From assembly GCA_944321165.1 (NCBI GenBank), contig CALUKE010000014.1, positions 1 through 59,345 on the forward strand: 59,345 bases of DNA. Direction: 5' to 3'. The position numbers and the translations under genes are program-made. How positions within the stretch are numbered: position 1 is the first letter of the stretch; each line of letters starts with the position of its first letter. The notes under the pieces were generated by a model that did not search any database, was not told the origin of the DNA, and saw only the letters and a program-made list of their open reading frames with translations. This stretch comes from an uncultured Odoribacter sp. GTDB taxonomy: Bacteria > Bacteroidota > Bacteroidia > Bacteroidales > Marinifilaceae. This document shows positions 26,288 to 35,442 of this stretch, piece after piece.

Positions 26288-29017
26288 ATGGATAAGATTC
26301 AATATAACAAAGATTTTTTTGAGTCATTGATAAAAGGTGGTGGTAACTATTATGCCCATTTGCCTAAAGAAGGGAAGAAGCTAGCTCCTGAATTGCTTTC
26401 CGAGCATTCAGCCCTCACCTTCACTTATTCATGCCGAATAATCCAAAACCAATCGCTTGAAACATGTATTTACAAGCTGATTGAATCATCCATATTTCCT
26501 CGTATCTCCAATCGACAATATGCACACGTAGAAATTCAGAATCTTTTTGAGACAGCAATTGCTTTCCATGACTTGGGAAAATTGAATGAGGGATTCCAAC
26601 GTCATGTCATGAAAAACGACAAATGTATCGGTTTGAAGACTTGCAAACATCAGTTTGGTAGCCAGCATTCCGTACTCAGCATGTATCTTTATCTGGCTAT
26701 GAGCCTATACAGAATACTCAAGTGTGAAGATCCTGAAACTCAGATGTTTTTGTACGGAATCGCTGTATACTTTAGTTATAACATTGCACAGCATCACTCG
26801 TCCATGCTGCTGGAAGCGCAGAATGAAGTAATCTGGAATGATGACCGGCTCAACGAATTATCTCCTTATCTCCACCTTTTGAATGGTTATGATTTCACAG
26901 ATGATTTTATTCAAACCTTTCATTATAATATTTTAAAGAATACTAGCTTTGTGTCTTCTGGAGTGTTTGATCAAATGAACACCTATTTCATGAAAGAAAC
27001 CGAATCGTTTCCCTTATATGCATTGATGCGTCTTCATTACTCTCTACTTACTTCCTCTGACTATCTGGCTACGGCGCATTATATGAACGATTGGAAAGAT
27101 GCAATGTTTGACTTTGGCATTATAACCGAGAACTTGCGTGAACAGATTGTGCAAGGTGCTTTTACCTATAAATACAATCTTGGTATTTATGAATCACTTC
27201 AAAAAAGAGATGTCCCTAAAGCTTGTGATCTTATCGGGAAATCGAATACCAATTTGAATTTATTAAGAAAAAGTATAGCCATAGAGGTAATAGACAGAGT
27301 CCGTCAAAATATGGATAAGAACCTGTTCTATATAGAAGCTCCTACAGGTGGAGGAAAGACCAATGTATCAATCTTGGCTGCAGCAGAATTACTGAAAAAC
27401 AGGTGTGTCAATAAAATATTCTATGTCTTTCCGTTTACAACACTCATTACTCAAACATATGAAACCTTGAAGTCAATGTTAGGTTTGAATAATGATGAAA
27501 TAACGGAACTACATTCAAAATCGATCAGATTCTCAGACAGAAATTTCGAAGGCACTCATACATACGGAGAATATGACGGTTACAAAGACGATGAATACAT
27601 AAGCTATATAGACGGGCTTTTTGTCAATTATCCGATTACTTTACTTTCTCATGTCAGATTCTTCAGTTATCTTACGACAAACAAGAAAGAGGCCAACTAT
27701 GTGTTTTCCCGTTTGGCTAATTCCATTGTGGTACTTGACGAGATTCAATCATACAATCCTACGACTTGGGATACGATTGCCTATTTCATGAAAGAATATG
27801 CAACCTATTTCAATATAAAGTTTATTGTCATGTCGGCTACTCTCCCCAAAATAGGAGAAATTATCAGAGATACCGACTTTACCTATTTAATAAATAACAA
27901 AAACAATTATTTCCTCAATCCTAATTTTTGCGAGCGGGTAAGCATGGATTATACGTTACTCTCTTTGCCTGTTCCCAAATCCCGGTCAGAACATGAAGAA
28001 TATCTGAATAGATTACATGATGTACTTCTGGAAGAGTCGCAAAACTATTCCGATAAGAATATTTTCAGTCCCGGTAGTGTCTATACCATTATTGAGTTTA
28101 TCTACAAGCGGTCGGCTTCTGAATTTTATGCTCTTTTTTCAAACGATGATTTTTTTGATGAGATTTTCTTATTGTCAGGTACTATTTTGGAACCCAGAAG
28201 AAGAGAGATCATTTCAAAACTCAAAACGGAAGAATACAGGACTAAAAAAATACTTCTGATTTCTACCCAAGTCGTAGAGGCGGGAGTAGATATTGACATG
28301 GACTTGGGATTCAAAGATAAATCCATTATAGACAGTGAAGAACAGTTAGCCGGCCGTATCAACCGGAATGTCAACAAGAAAGACTGTAGACTATTTATTT
28401 TCAACTGTGATTCGGCCGGGAATATTTATGGAAATGATGACAGGTACAAACTGATGAAGACTATTTCTTTAGATGATTATAAATACATCCTTGAAAAGAA
28501 AGACTTTGATTTTCTGTACAATAAAGTTTTGATGAAAATCATCAATCAGAATAAATCCAGTTATATTGAAAACATACATAGTTTGAAAAACTACATGTCT
28601 GTTCTAAATTACAAACGGGTAAATGACAGTCTGGTTCTGATTGATGGAGATACCTTGACTGTTTATGTTCCTTTGAAACTTAAAACAGCTTATTTTGATG
28701 AGTGTTTATCGATTCTAGACGAACTAAATGTTTATTATGATGAATTTGTGGATGGCGAGGATGTATGGAAAATGTTTGAAGACCTGATAATAAACCAGGA
28801 AGAAGATTTTGTCCGATTTAAATCTAAAATGAAAAAGTTGCATGGATTGATGTCCTATTTCTCTTTTTCGGTATATCCGGAAGGGAAAGATTTCGATATG
28901 TTACAGACCTATGGAGAAGAAAAATTCGGATATTTCTATTTAGCAAGTTATCGTGACATCTATTCATTAGAGGGCGGTATAAATACAACTATTTTTACAG
29001 AATCAATGTTTATTTGA
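26288..29017 (+). CDS. cas3: CRISPR helicase-nuclease Cas3 (HD-helicase fusion)
   Basis: Recruited by Cascade to nick and processively degrade target DNA. The N-terminal HD nuclease shows HDLGKLNEGF with His94-Asp95, an upstream His in SEHSAL, and later metal-ligand His residues (KHQFGSQHSV, QHHSSML). The SF2 helicase follows: Walker A APTGGGKT (351-358), DEIQ box (Asp484), VMSATLP, then motif VI-like QLAGRINRN after STQVVEAGVDIDMD. All key residues are present, so the protein should be active. At 909 residues it is a full fused Cas3. The stop is directly followed by the cas4 ATG. Confidence 0.95.
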   Translation: MDKIQYNKDFFESLIKGGGNYYAHLPKEGKKLAPELLSEHSALTFTYSCRIIQNQSLETCIYKLIESSIFPRISNRQYAHVEIQNLFETAIAFHDLGKLNEGFQRHVMKNDKCIGLKTCKHQFGSQHSVLSMYLYLAMSLYRILKCEDPETQMFLYGIAVYFSYNIAQHHSSMLLEAQNEVIWNDDRLNELSPYLHLLNGYDFTDDFIQTFHYNILKNTSFVSSGVFDQMNTYFMKETESFPLYALMRLHYSLLTSSDYLATAHYMNDWKDAMFDFGIITENLREQIVQGAFTYKYNLGIYESLQKRDVPKACDLIGKSNTNLNLLRKSIAIEVIDRVRQNMDKNLFYIEAPTGGGKTNVSILAAAELLKNRCVNKIFYVFPFTTLITQTYETLKSMLGLNNDEITELHSKSIRFSDRNFEGTHTYGEYDGYKDDEYISYIDGLFVNYPITLLSHVRFFSYLTTNKKEANYVFSRLANSIVVLDEIQSYNPTTWDTIAYFMKEYATYFNIKFIVMSATLPKIGEIIRDTDFTYLINNKNNYFLNPNFCERVSMDYTLLSLPVPKSRSEHEEYLNRLHDVLLEESQNYSDKNIFSPGSVYTIIEFIYKRSASEFYALFSNDDFFDEIFLLSGTILEPRRREIISKLKTEEYRTKKILLISTQVVEAGVDIDMDLGFKDKSIIDSEEQLAGRINRNVNKKDCRLFIFNCDSAGNIYGNDDRYKLMKTISLDDYKYILEKKDFDFLYNKVLMKIINQNKSSYIENIHSLKNYMSVLNYKRVNDSLVLIDGDTLTVYVPLKLKTAYFDECLSILDELNVYYDEFVDGEDVWKMFEDLIINQEEDFVRFKSKMKKLHGLMSYFSFSVYPEGKDFDMLQTYGEEKFGYFYLASYRDIYSLEGGINTTIFTESMFI

Positions 29018-29530
29018 ATGAATATAAATGCAACACTCATAAATTTATACCATGTATGTAAACGTGAGTTATGGCTACATGCCAATGGTATCCGTTTTGA
29101 ACACACTTCCGACCTGGTGTTCGAAGGAAAGCTCATTCACGAAGACAGCTATCCGCAACGTTCTGCCAAGTACGAAGAGATAGAACTGGATGGAATCAAA
29201 GTAGATTTCTACGATGCTAAAAATAAGATTATTCATGAAATTAAAAAATCGAACAAAGTGGAAATCGCCCATGAATGGCAATTGAAATACTACCTCTATG
29301 TATTCGAGCAGAACGGAATAACAGGCGTGACCGGCATACTGGAATACCCTATTCTCCGTCGGACACAAGAAGTTTTTCTGAGTGAATTGGACCGCTTGGA
29401 AATCGAAGATATGAAGGCAGATATCGTTCGGATTATTTCTGATGATACATGTCCGCCTCTACAGAAAAAAGGAATTTGCAAGAATTGCAGCTATTATGAA
29501 TTTTGTTACAGCAGGGAGGAGGAAGAATGA
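29018..29530 (+). CDS. cas4: CRISPR adaptation nuclease Cas4
   Basis: A RecB-like Fe-S nuclease that trims prespacers and sets PAM orientation with Cas1-Cas2. The four cluster Cys are visible as Cys14 and the C-terminal set in TCPPLQKKGICKNCSYYEFC. The nuclease core has DGIKVDFYDAKNKIIHEIKKS and the QLKYYLY helix. The length of 170 residues is typical. It starts at the base after the cas3 stop, and its stop overlaps the cas1 start (ATGA). Confidence 0.94.
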   Translation: MNINATLINLYHVCKRELWLHANGIRFEHTSDLVFEGKLIHEDSYPQRSAKYEEIELDGIKVDFYDAKNKIIHEIKKSNKVEIAHEWQLKYYLYVFEQNGITGVTGILEYPILRRTQEVFLSELDRLEIEDMKADIVRIISDDTCPPLQKKGICKNCSYYEFCYSREEEE

Positions 29531-30543
29531 AAAAGACGTTTTATCTGTTCAATCCGGGCATACTGGAGCGCAAGGACAATACCCTAAAATTTACGCCAAT
29601 ATCGGGAGATGGAGAAGTGCCCTCTCCGGATGCTCAGGCTCGATACTTACCGATAGAAGATATCAGTGAATTTTATGTCTTCGGTAGTTTACGAGCCAAT
29701 AGTGCTTTGTTCAATTTTCTGGGACAAAAGGATGTAGCAGTGCATTTTTTTGACTATTATGAAAATTACACCGGTTCGTTCATGCCCCGTGATTCATTGT
29801 TGTCGGGAAAAATGCTATTGGCGCAGACTGCCCACTATCAGGATAAAAAGAAACGCTTGATAATTGCGAAAAAATTTATAGAAGGGGCAGTTTATAACAT
29901 GATAAAGAATCTGAAATATTATAACCGACGTGGTAAAGATATGGAAGATATTATTGAAGTTATAGAGAATCTCAAAACTTTAATCTTTGATACGAAAACA
30001 GTAGAAGAATTGATGGGTGTAGAAGGACAGATCCGTTCTTGTTATTATGATGCTTTTAATTTGATTATCAATGATTTTGATATGGATGGTCGATCTAAAC
30101 AACCACCTCATAATGAAGTAAATGCCTTGATCTCGTTTGGTAATATGGTTTGTTATACCTTGTGTTTACGTGCTATTCATCAGACACAGCTTAATCCTAC
30201 TGTCAGTTATTTACATCAGCCCGGAGAAAGACGTTATTCGTTGGCTTTGGATATAGCTGAAATATTTAAACCGATCATTGTTGATCGAGTCATATTTAAA
30301 GTTTTGAATAAAAAGGAGATTAGCGAAAAACATTTTGATAAAAAGCTGAATAGATGTTTACTTAATTCTTCCGGTAAGAAAATTTTTGTAAAAGCGCTTG
30401 AAGAGCGTTTTCAGGAGACAATTCAGCATCGTTCATTGAAACGTTCTGTTAGTTATCGTCACTTGATTAAATTAGAATGTTATAAGTTAGTTAAGCATCT
30501 TTTAGGATTGGAGGAATATAAACCATTTAAAATGTATTGGTAA
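29527..30543 (+). CDS. cas1: CRISPR integrase Cas1
   Basis: The metal-dependent integrase that inserts new spacers at the leader end. I chose ATG 29527 (MKKTFYLFNPGILERKDN), which overlaps the cas4 stop by 4 bases and matches the family N terminus. Catalytic residues are Glu166 (GVEGQIR), His230 (YLHQPGERRYS) and the acidic pair Asp242/Glu245 (ALDIAEIFKP). The length of 338 residues is normal. The intact active site, and a clean array with only its leader-distal repeat degenerate, suggest recent adaptation activity. Confidence 0.95.
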   Translation: MKKTFYLFNPGILERKDNTLKFTPISGDGEVPSPDAQARYLPIEDISEFYVFGSLRANSALFNFLGQKDVAVHFFDYYENYTGSFMPRDSLLSGKMLLAQTAHYQDKKKRLIIAKKFIEGAVYNMIKNLKYYNRRGKDMEDIIEVIENLKTLIFDTKTVEELMGVEGQIRSCYYDAFNLIINDFDMDGRSKQPPHNEVNALISFGNMVCYTLCLRAIHQTQLNPTVSYLHQPGERRYSLALDIAEIFKPIIVDRVIFKVLNKKEISEKHFDKKLNRCLLNSSGKKIFVKALEERFQETIQHRSLKRSVSYRHLIKLECYKLVKHLLGLEEYKPFKMYW

Positions 30544-30558
30544 AATGTTAGTAAACTT

Positions 30559-30822
30559 ATGTATGTTATTCTAGTATATGATTTTGGAGAAAAACGAGTG
30601 GGAAAGATGCTGAAACTTTGCCGTAAATATTTGAATTGGATACAGAATTCAGTTTTTGAAGGTGAGATTTCTGAGGTTAGATTGAAAGAGTTGTTGATGC
30701 AGTGTGATAAATTTATGGATAAAAATGAGGATAGCATTATTATTTTTAGCGGTAATTTTCAGAGAGCACTTGATAAGCGGATTATCGGAAAAGAACGTTG
30801 TTCTATAGATAATTTTTTGTAA
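30559..30822 (+). CDS. cas2: CRISPR adaptation protein Cas2
   Basis: A small ferredoxin-fold protein that bridges two Cas1 dimers in the integrase. The N-terminal strand MYVILVYDFGEKRVGKML has the conserved Asp8. The segment WIQNSVFEGEIS is the second family signature. The length of 87 residues is usual. It ends 214 bases before the first repeat, so the leader begins immediately after it. Confidence 0.94.
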   Translation: MYVILVYDFGEKRVGKMLKLCRKYLNWIQNSVFEGEISEVRLKELLMQCDKFMDKNEDSIIIFSGNFQRALDKRIIGKERCSIDNFL

Positions 30823-31036
30823 ATGAAATTGTCGATATAAGGATAATTTTGTATTTTAATAGGAAATTTGAAAAGGATTGTTCTTTGACATGCTGATAAT
30901 AAGGTGATTAAATGATGTGTCGATCTATGGGTATTTTTTTTATAATTATTGATCGACATTATTTTAAAATATATTTTGTACTTTTGTGGTAGTTATTTTG
31001 CTGAATTTCAATGGTGAATTCAGTTTTGATGGCAGC
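30823..31036 (+). promoter_or_regulatory. CRISPR leader with array promoter and inverted repeat
   Basis: An AT-rich 214-base leader between cas2 and repeat 1. It contains a -7 box TACTTTTG at 30979-30986, placing transcription start roughly 45 bases before repeat 1. An 8-bp inverted repeat TGTCGATC (30918-30925) / GATCGACA (30951-30958) flanks a T-run, and another TGTCGAT is at 30830-30836. Such elements can guide leader recognition by Cas1-Cas2 or a DNA-bending protein. Array polarity agrees: only the far-end repeat is degenerate. Confidence 0.75.
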
Positions 31037-33527
31037 CTTTTAATTGTACCTAGTGGAATTGAAACGATACAAACTCGTCCCCGTACAGGGCTCGCACTCT
31101 GACTTTTAATTGTACCTAGTGGAATTGAAACTCCCTGATGGCGAACTTGTTCGTTATGAAACGCCCGACTTTTAATTGTACCTAGTGGAATTGAAACAGC
31201 GGCAGGCGCAGAGAGGCGGGCGGCTTCGCTTGCTTTTAATTGTACCTAGTGGAATTGAAACATCGTCCCGTCCGGCAATACAACAAAATGATAACCGCCT
31301 TTTAATTGTACCTAGTGGAATTGAAACATCAAACAACCGGCGAGGCATCCCAGGTACAGAGTCTTTTAATTGTACCTAGTGGAATTGAAACTCTTCACAA
31401 AGTCCACAAACGCGTTTTTTTCTTCTCTTTTAATTGTACCTAGTGGAATTGAAACACCACCTGTATCAAATCCTGTAAAGGATGCGGAACCTTTTAATTG
31501 TACCTAGTGGAATTGAAACTCGGTTACGGATTATTCTTCTGGTGCAGGTCTTTGGCTTTTAATTGTACCTAGTGGAATTGAAACTAGTAAGTTTGATCAT
31601 TGCATTGTGTAACCTCTTTCCTTTTAATTGTACCTAGTGGAATTGAAACACTTTTTGCATTTCTGTTATACCCTGATCCTTTTTCTTTTAATTGTACCTA
31701 GTGGAATTGAAACTTTAATTTTAAAGTCGATAGCCAACATGGAATAAGACTTTTAATTGTACCTAGTGGAATTGAAACCCAGATCTATCGGAAATTGAGG
31801 CCCTGGGCTGGGACTTTTAATTGTACCTAGTGGAATTGAAACTTTTCCGAACAAAAGCAGCTTGTTCACGAGACAAATCTTTTAATTGTACCTAGTGGAA
31901 TTGAAACAGGGTTTTTGAATTTTTCTTCGAATGAGTATGGTATCTTTTAATTGTACCTAGTGGAATTGAAACTGGGAGAGGATGTGAAATCTTTTGATTA
32001 CAATTTTGCTTTTAATTGTACCTAGTGGAATTGAAACATTCTTTTATGGTTTAACTTCACTACAAAAATAAAACTTTTAATTGTACCTAGTGGAATTGAA
32101 ACTAGATTAACAAATCAGCACCGCAATCCTTTATTTGCCTTTTAATTGTACCTAGTGGAATTGAAACACAGCAGCAGGCCGAATTGTTTTCTAAGATAGG
32201 TATCTTTTAATTGTACCTAGTGGAATTGAAACTAGTTACCTGTGGTATGAAATATTGACCTTTATCCGCCTTTTAATTGTACCTAGTGGAATTGAAACAA
32301 TGTAAAATCTTAATAGTCATGAGATGTATGTTACTTTTAATTGTACCTAGTGGAATTGAAACAATTAAAGGCGGCGAAGCCGCCCGACGGCGACGCACTT
32401 TTAATTGTACCTAGTGGAATTGAAACATGGTGCTGTTTATAAGGCAGATATTCCTGCGGATCTTTTAATTGTACCTAGTGGAATTGAAACTTGTCGAACG
32501 ATTGACGGTTTATATAGTCGTAATCATCTTTTAATTGTACCTAGTGGAATTGAAACCTGAGTATTTCGCCTTCAGGATTTGCAGTTTATAACTTTTAATT
32601 GTACCTAGTGGAATTGAAACTGTTTTGTACCATCACTCGCCGTGATGGTAACGACTTTTAATTGTACCTAGTGGAATTGAAACACGAAACAGCAACGGCA
32701 TGTTGTTGAAAAAGCATTCCTTTTAATTGTACCTAGTGGAATTGAAACAACCCTGCATTTTCTTCTATATATCGGACTATAATACTTTTAATTGTACCTA
32801 GTGGAATTGAAACTAGATAAATATGGATATGTTTCGAGGTATTCAGAAACTTTTAATTGTACCTAGTGGAATTGAAACTCCCAACAAACCCCCGTCGTTT
32901 CAGCCCGGGGCCTCTTTTAATTGTACCTAGTGGAATTGAAACAAGTATGACCACAATTGTTGCGTAACCTTCTTTTTTCTTTTAATTGTACCTAGTGGAA
33001 TTGAAACTCGATTCTATGTGTCTAAACATTACATTTCCATAATACTTTTAATTGTACCTAGTGGAATTGAAACAAAATTGAAAAGAAAGCAATGCGCAAT
33101 CTCAAGGCGGCTTTTAATTGTACCTAGTGGAATTGAAACCGAAGATGGAGGGGCAACTTAGAAAAGCTATTAGTCTTTTAATTGTACCTAGTGGAATTGA
33201 AACTGAATAAAATGTTCGAGCTCTGCACTTTCCACTACCTTTTAATTGTACCTAGTGGAATTGAAACTAAGTCAACAAATCAGCACCACAATTCTTTATA
33301 TCCACTTTTAATTGTACCTAGTGGAATTGAAACTTCGGTATTGAAATCGTTCCTCACGGCAAGAAATTCTTTTAATTGTACCTAGTGGAATTGAAACTTA
33401 CTTGTTTAGCTACTAAATAATACATAACGAATCTCTTTTAATTGTACCTAGTGGAATTGAAACCAGGGTATCGTTGCCAGTATGGGCATGAACAACCTCT
33501 TTTAATTGTACCTAATGGAATTGAAAC
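31037..33527 (+). CRISPR. Type I-B CRISPR array, 39 repeats and 38 spacers
   Basis: A 29-base repeat begins CTTTTAATTG and ends AATTGAAAC. I counted 39 copies with spacers of 34-37 bases. The first repeat is 31037-31065 and the last 33499-33527; the last has one change (CTAGTGG to CTAATGG), as expected for the leader-distal end. The 3' ATTGAAAC is the I-B crRNA handle, so the array is read on the + strand from the leader at 30823-31036. All other repeats appear identical. Spacers at 32103-32138 and 33268-33304 are close relatives of each other; those at 32363-32397 and 32621-32654 contain hairpins. No spacer visibly matches the rest of the window. Confidence 0.98.
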
Positions 33528-33630
33528 TGTAAACTCAGTGAATGAGCATTCGTAATATTTTTCATGATCTGATTTTTGTTAAATTTCTTTGTGTTTGCGG
33601 ATCTTAATAATATATTTATAATACTAAAAG

Positions 33631-33752
33631 GTTAAAACGGTATTGAACTTTAGAACCAACCGTTTTTTAACGGGCTTACTGTGTCTGGTTCTTTAATAAA
33701 GTTTAGGAAGTCGGCCGTAAAAAAAGCTCAGAAATGTTTCTGAGCTTTTTTT
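33631..33752 (+). ncRNA. Candidate structured RNA with two interleaved stems
   Basis: Stem A pairs 33631-33641 with 33659-33671 (two-base bulge). Stem B pairs 33646-33658 with 33686-33703 (5-base bulge). The arms interleave (A, B, A, B), so they are either a pseudoknot or alternative folds. The terminator hairpin 33721-33752 closes the unit. No clear promoter is seen, so it may be the 3' part of the array transcript. Confidence 0.35.
33721..33752. terminator. Strong hairpin terminator after the CRISPR array
   Basis: A perfect 14-bp stem AAAAAGCTCAGAAA / TTTCTGAGCTTTTT with loop TG, ending in a run of seven Ts. A-rich and T-rich flanks allow bidirectional use. It probably ends the array transcript. 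Confidence 0.9.
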
Positions 33753-33811
33753 ATAAAAATCAATAATTTTCCCATTCCTTGTTCGGATTTTTCATTGGTA
33801 TTTTCTTTTGG

Positions 33812-33840
33812 CTTTTAATTGAACCAAGTGGAATTTAACA
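33812..33840 (+). repeat. Isolated decayed CRISPR repeat
   Basis: Matches the array repeat at 24 of 29 positions, in the same orientation, 284 bases beyond the last repeat and past the terminator. Changes fall at positions 11, 15, 25, 28 and 29, so the handle is altered to TTTAACA. No second repeat at unit distance was found. Confidence 0.8.
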
Positions 33841-34025
33841 ATATGATTCAAAGATCAGATAAGTGTTTTTTGAAAATAGAAGTATAGAAAATGGGACGCT
33901 GGTTGTTGGTAAAATTTAATTCAATATATGGATGGTGGTTAGCTATTGGTTACTATTATAAATAAAAATAAGGAAGAAGGATATATCTTAAAAAAGGAAA
34001 CAGAAGATGGAATTCTTATTTTTTA

Positions 34026-34054
34026 TTTGTACCTTACCGTAGATTTTAAATTTG
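34026..34054 (+). promoter_or_regulatory. phoH promoter, possibly leaderless
   Basis: TTTG (34026-34029), 17-base spacer, TAAATTTG (34047-34054). The phoH ATG is at 34062, only seven bases after the -7 box, so transcription would start at or next to the start codon. Confidence 0.55.
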
Positions 34055-34061
34055 TTTTGCC

Positions 34062-35396
34062 ATGGCTACGAATGAAAAGAAAACTTTTGTTTTGGATACG
34101 AACGTGATTCTGCATGATTACCGTTCGATCTACAATTTCACCAATAATGATATTGTCATTCCGATTGTGGTTTTGGAGGAATTGGACAAGTTCAAGAAAG
34201 GGAATGATCTGATTAATTTCCATGCCCGGGAATTTGCCCGGGAATTGGATAAAATTTCCGATAAGGATTTTTTTGACAAGGGGGCTTCTTTGGGAAAAGG
34301 GCATGGACGCTTGTTCATTCAGACTGGCGTGAAGTTTTCACAACGGATGAAGGATTCTTTCAGCGATGACACGCCGGATCACCGGATATTGGCAGTGACA
34401 GAGTTCCTCAGCGAGAAGATGAAGGGAAAGAAAGTGATTCTGGTGACGAAGGATATGAATTTGAGAATGAAGGCCCGTTCATTGGGATTGTTGGCAGAGG
34501 ATTATAAAACGGATCAGGTGGAAGACCTGGATTTTGCCATTAATCGCAGTGTACGGGAAGTGGCTGATGTGGAGGTGGAAATCATCAATCAGATTTATGA
34601 GAATGCCAATGGTGTGGAGGTGGGAAAGGTCTTTCCTCGGCAAGAAATCAAGGGAAATAATTATTACGTTTTGAAAAACGGCAATGCATCGGTGTTGGCT
34701 TGTTATGATCCATTGAAACGGGTGGTGCGGAAAGTGGAGAAGCCGAATGTGTTCGGTATTTACCCCAAGAATGCAGAGCAGGCGTTTGCGGTGGATGCCT
34801 TGTTGAATCCGAATATCCAGTTGGTGGCGATCAGTGGGAAGGCCGGTACGGGAAAGACTTTGCTGGCGCTGGCTGCGGCTTTGCAACAGAATAAACAGTA
34901 TGAGTTTATTTATCTGGCCCGGCCGATTGTGGCACTTTCCAGTAAGGATCTGGGATTTTTGCCGGGGGATGTCAATGAAAAGGTGGATCCTTATATGCAA
35001 CCGTTGTACGATAATCTGGGCTTTATCAAGCGCCGTTTCAATATGCACGGGACAGAAAATCGTTTGATTGAAGAGATGGAAAAGGATCAGAAATTGGTGA
35101 TATCCGCTTTGGCCTATATCCGGGGACGAAGTTTGTCGGATGTGTATTTCATTGTGGATGAGGCTCAGAATCTGACCCCTCATGAAGTGAAGACAATCAT
35201 TACCCGAGCCGGAGAGGGAACTAAAATGGTATTCACGGGCGATATCGATCAGATTGATTCGCCGTATCTGGATAAGAAATCCAACGGTTTGTCGCATCTG
35301 TTTGACAAGATGCAGGGGCAGGATATTTTTGCCCATGTTCATTTGGAAAAAGGAGAACGGAGTAAATTGGCCGATTTGGCCAGTGATCTTCTTTGA
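34062..35396 (+). CDS. PhoH-family ATPase with N-terminal PIN domain
   Basis: A PIN-PhoH (YlaK-like) fusion, expected to be an RNA helicase/RNase. The PIN domain (about 1-150) starts KKTFVLDTNVILHDY and keeps acidic metal ligands (DTN, VLEELDKF, DHRILA, LVTKDMNLR). The PhoH ATPase follows with Walker A GKAGTGKT (259-266), Walker B FIVDEAQNLTPHEVK and sensor VFTGDIDQIDSPY. The length of 444 residues is normal and both domains appear intact. It has its own promoter and ends at a hairpin shared with the convergent neighbour. Confidence 0.94.
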   Translation: MATNEKKTFVLDTNVILHDYRSIYNFTNNDIVIPIVVLEELDKFKKGNDLINFHAREFARELDKISDKDFFDKGASLGKGHGRLFIQTGVKFSQRMKDSFSDDTPDHRILAVTEFLSEKMKGKKVILVTKDMNLRMKARSLGLLAEDYKTDQVEDLDFAINRSVREVADVEVEIINQIYENANGVEVGKVFPRQEIKGNNYYVLKNGNASVLACYDPLKRVVRKVEKPNVFGIYPKNAEQAFAVDALLNPNIQLVAISGKAGTGKTLLALAAALQQNKQYEFIYLARPIVALSSKDLGFLPGDVNEKVDPYMQPLYDNLGFIKRRFNMHGTENRLIEEMEKDQKLVISALAYIRGRSLSDVYFIVDEAQNLTPHEVKTIITRAGEGTKMVFTGDIDQIDSPYLDKKSNGLSHLFDKMQGQDIFAHVHLEKGERSKLADLASDLL

Positions 35397-35402
35397 AATG
35401 TA

Positions 35403-35439
35403 AAGAGGGACTGTGTCGTGAATGGATGCAGTCCCTCTT
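35403..35439. terminator. Hairpin between convergent phoH and thioredoxin-like gene
   Basis: AAGAGGGACTG (35403-35413) pairs with CAGTCCCTCTT (35429-35439), an 11-bp perfect stem with a 15-base loop. There is no clear T-run, so it is a weaker intrinsic terminator or an RNA 3'-end stabiliser. Confidence 0.65.
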
Positions 35440-35442
35440 CGC

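Larger units (their letters stand above)
33528..34061. other. Gene-free stretch after the array
   Basis: 534 bases with no credible gene. In order it holds an AT-rich stretch, a candidate structured RNA (33631-33752) ending in a strong hairpin terminator, a decayed CRISPR repeat (33812-33840), an unremarkable AT-rich stretch, and the phoH promoter (34026-34054). Confidence 0.8.

Noticed and set aside
31176..31379. Open frame across CRISPR repeats and a similar one at 33182-33385
   Set aside because: Translation repeats the segment LLIVPSGIET from the repeat unit; it is an array artefact.
33528..34061. CreTA-like toxin and crRNA-like antitoxin
   Set aside because: Only one decayed repeat; no second repeat at unit distance, no small toxin frame and no spacer match to a nearby promoter. 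A weak match at about 33915 dissolves on alignment.
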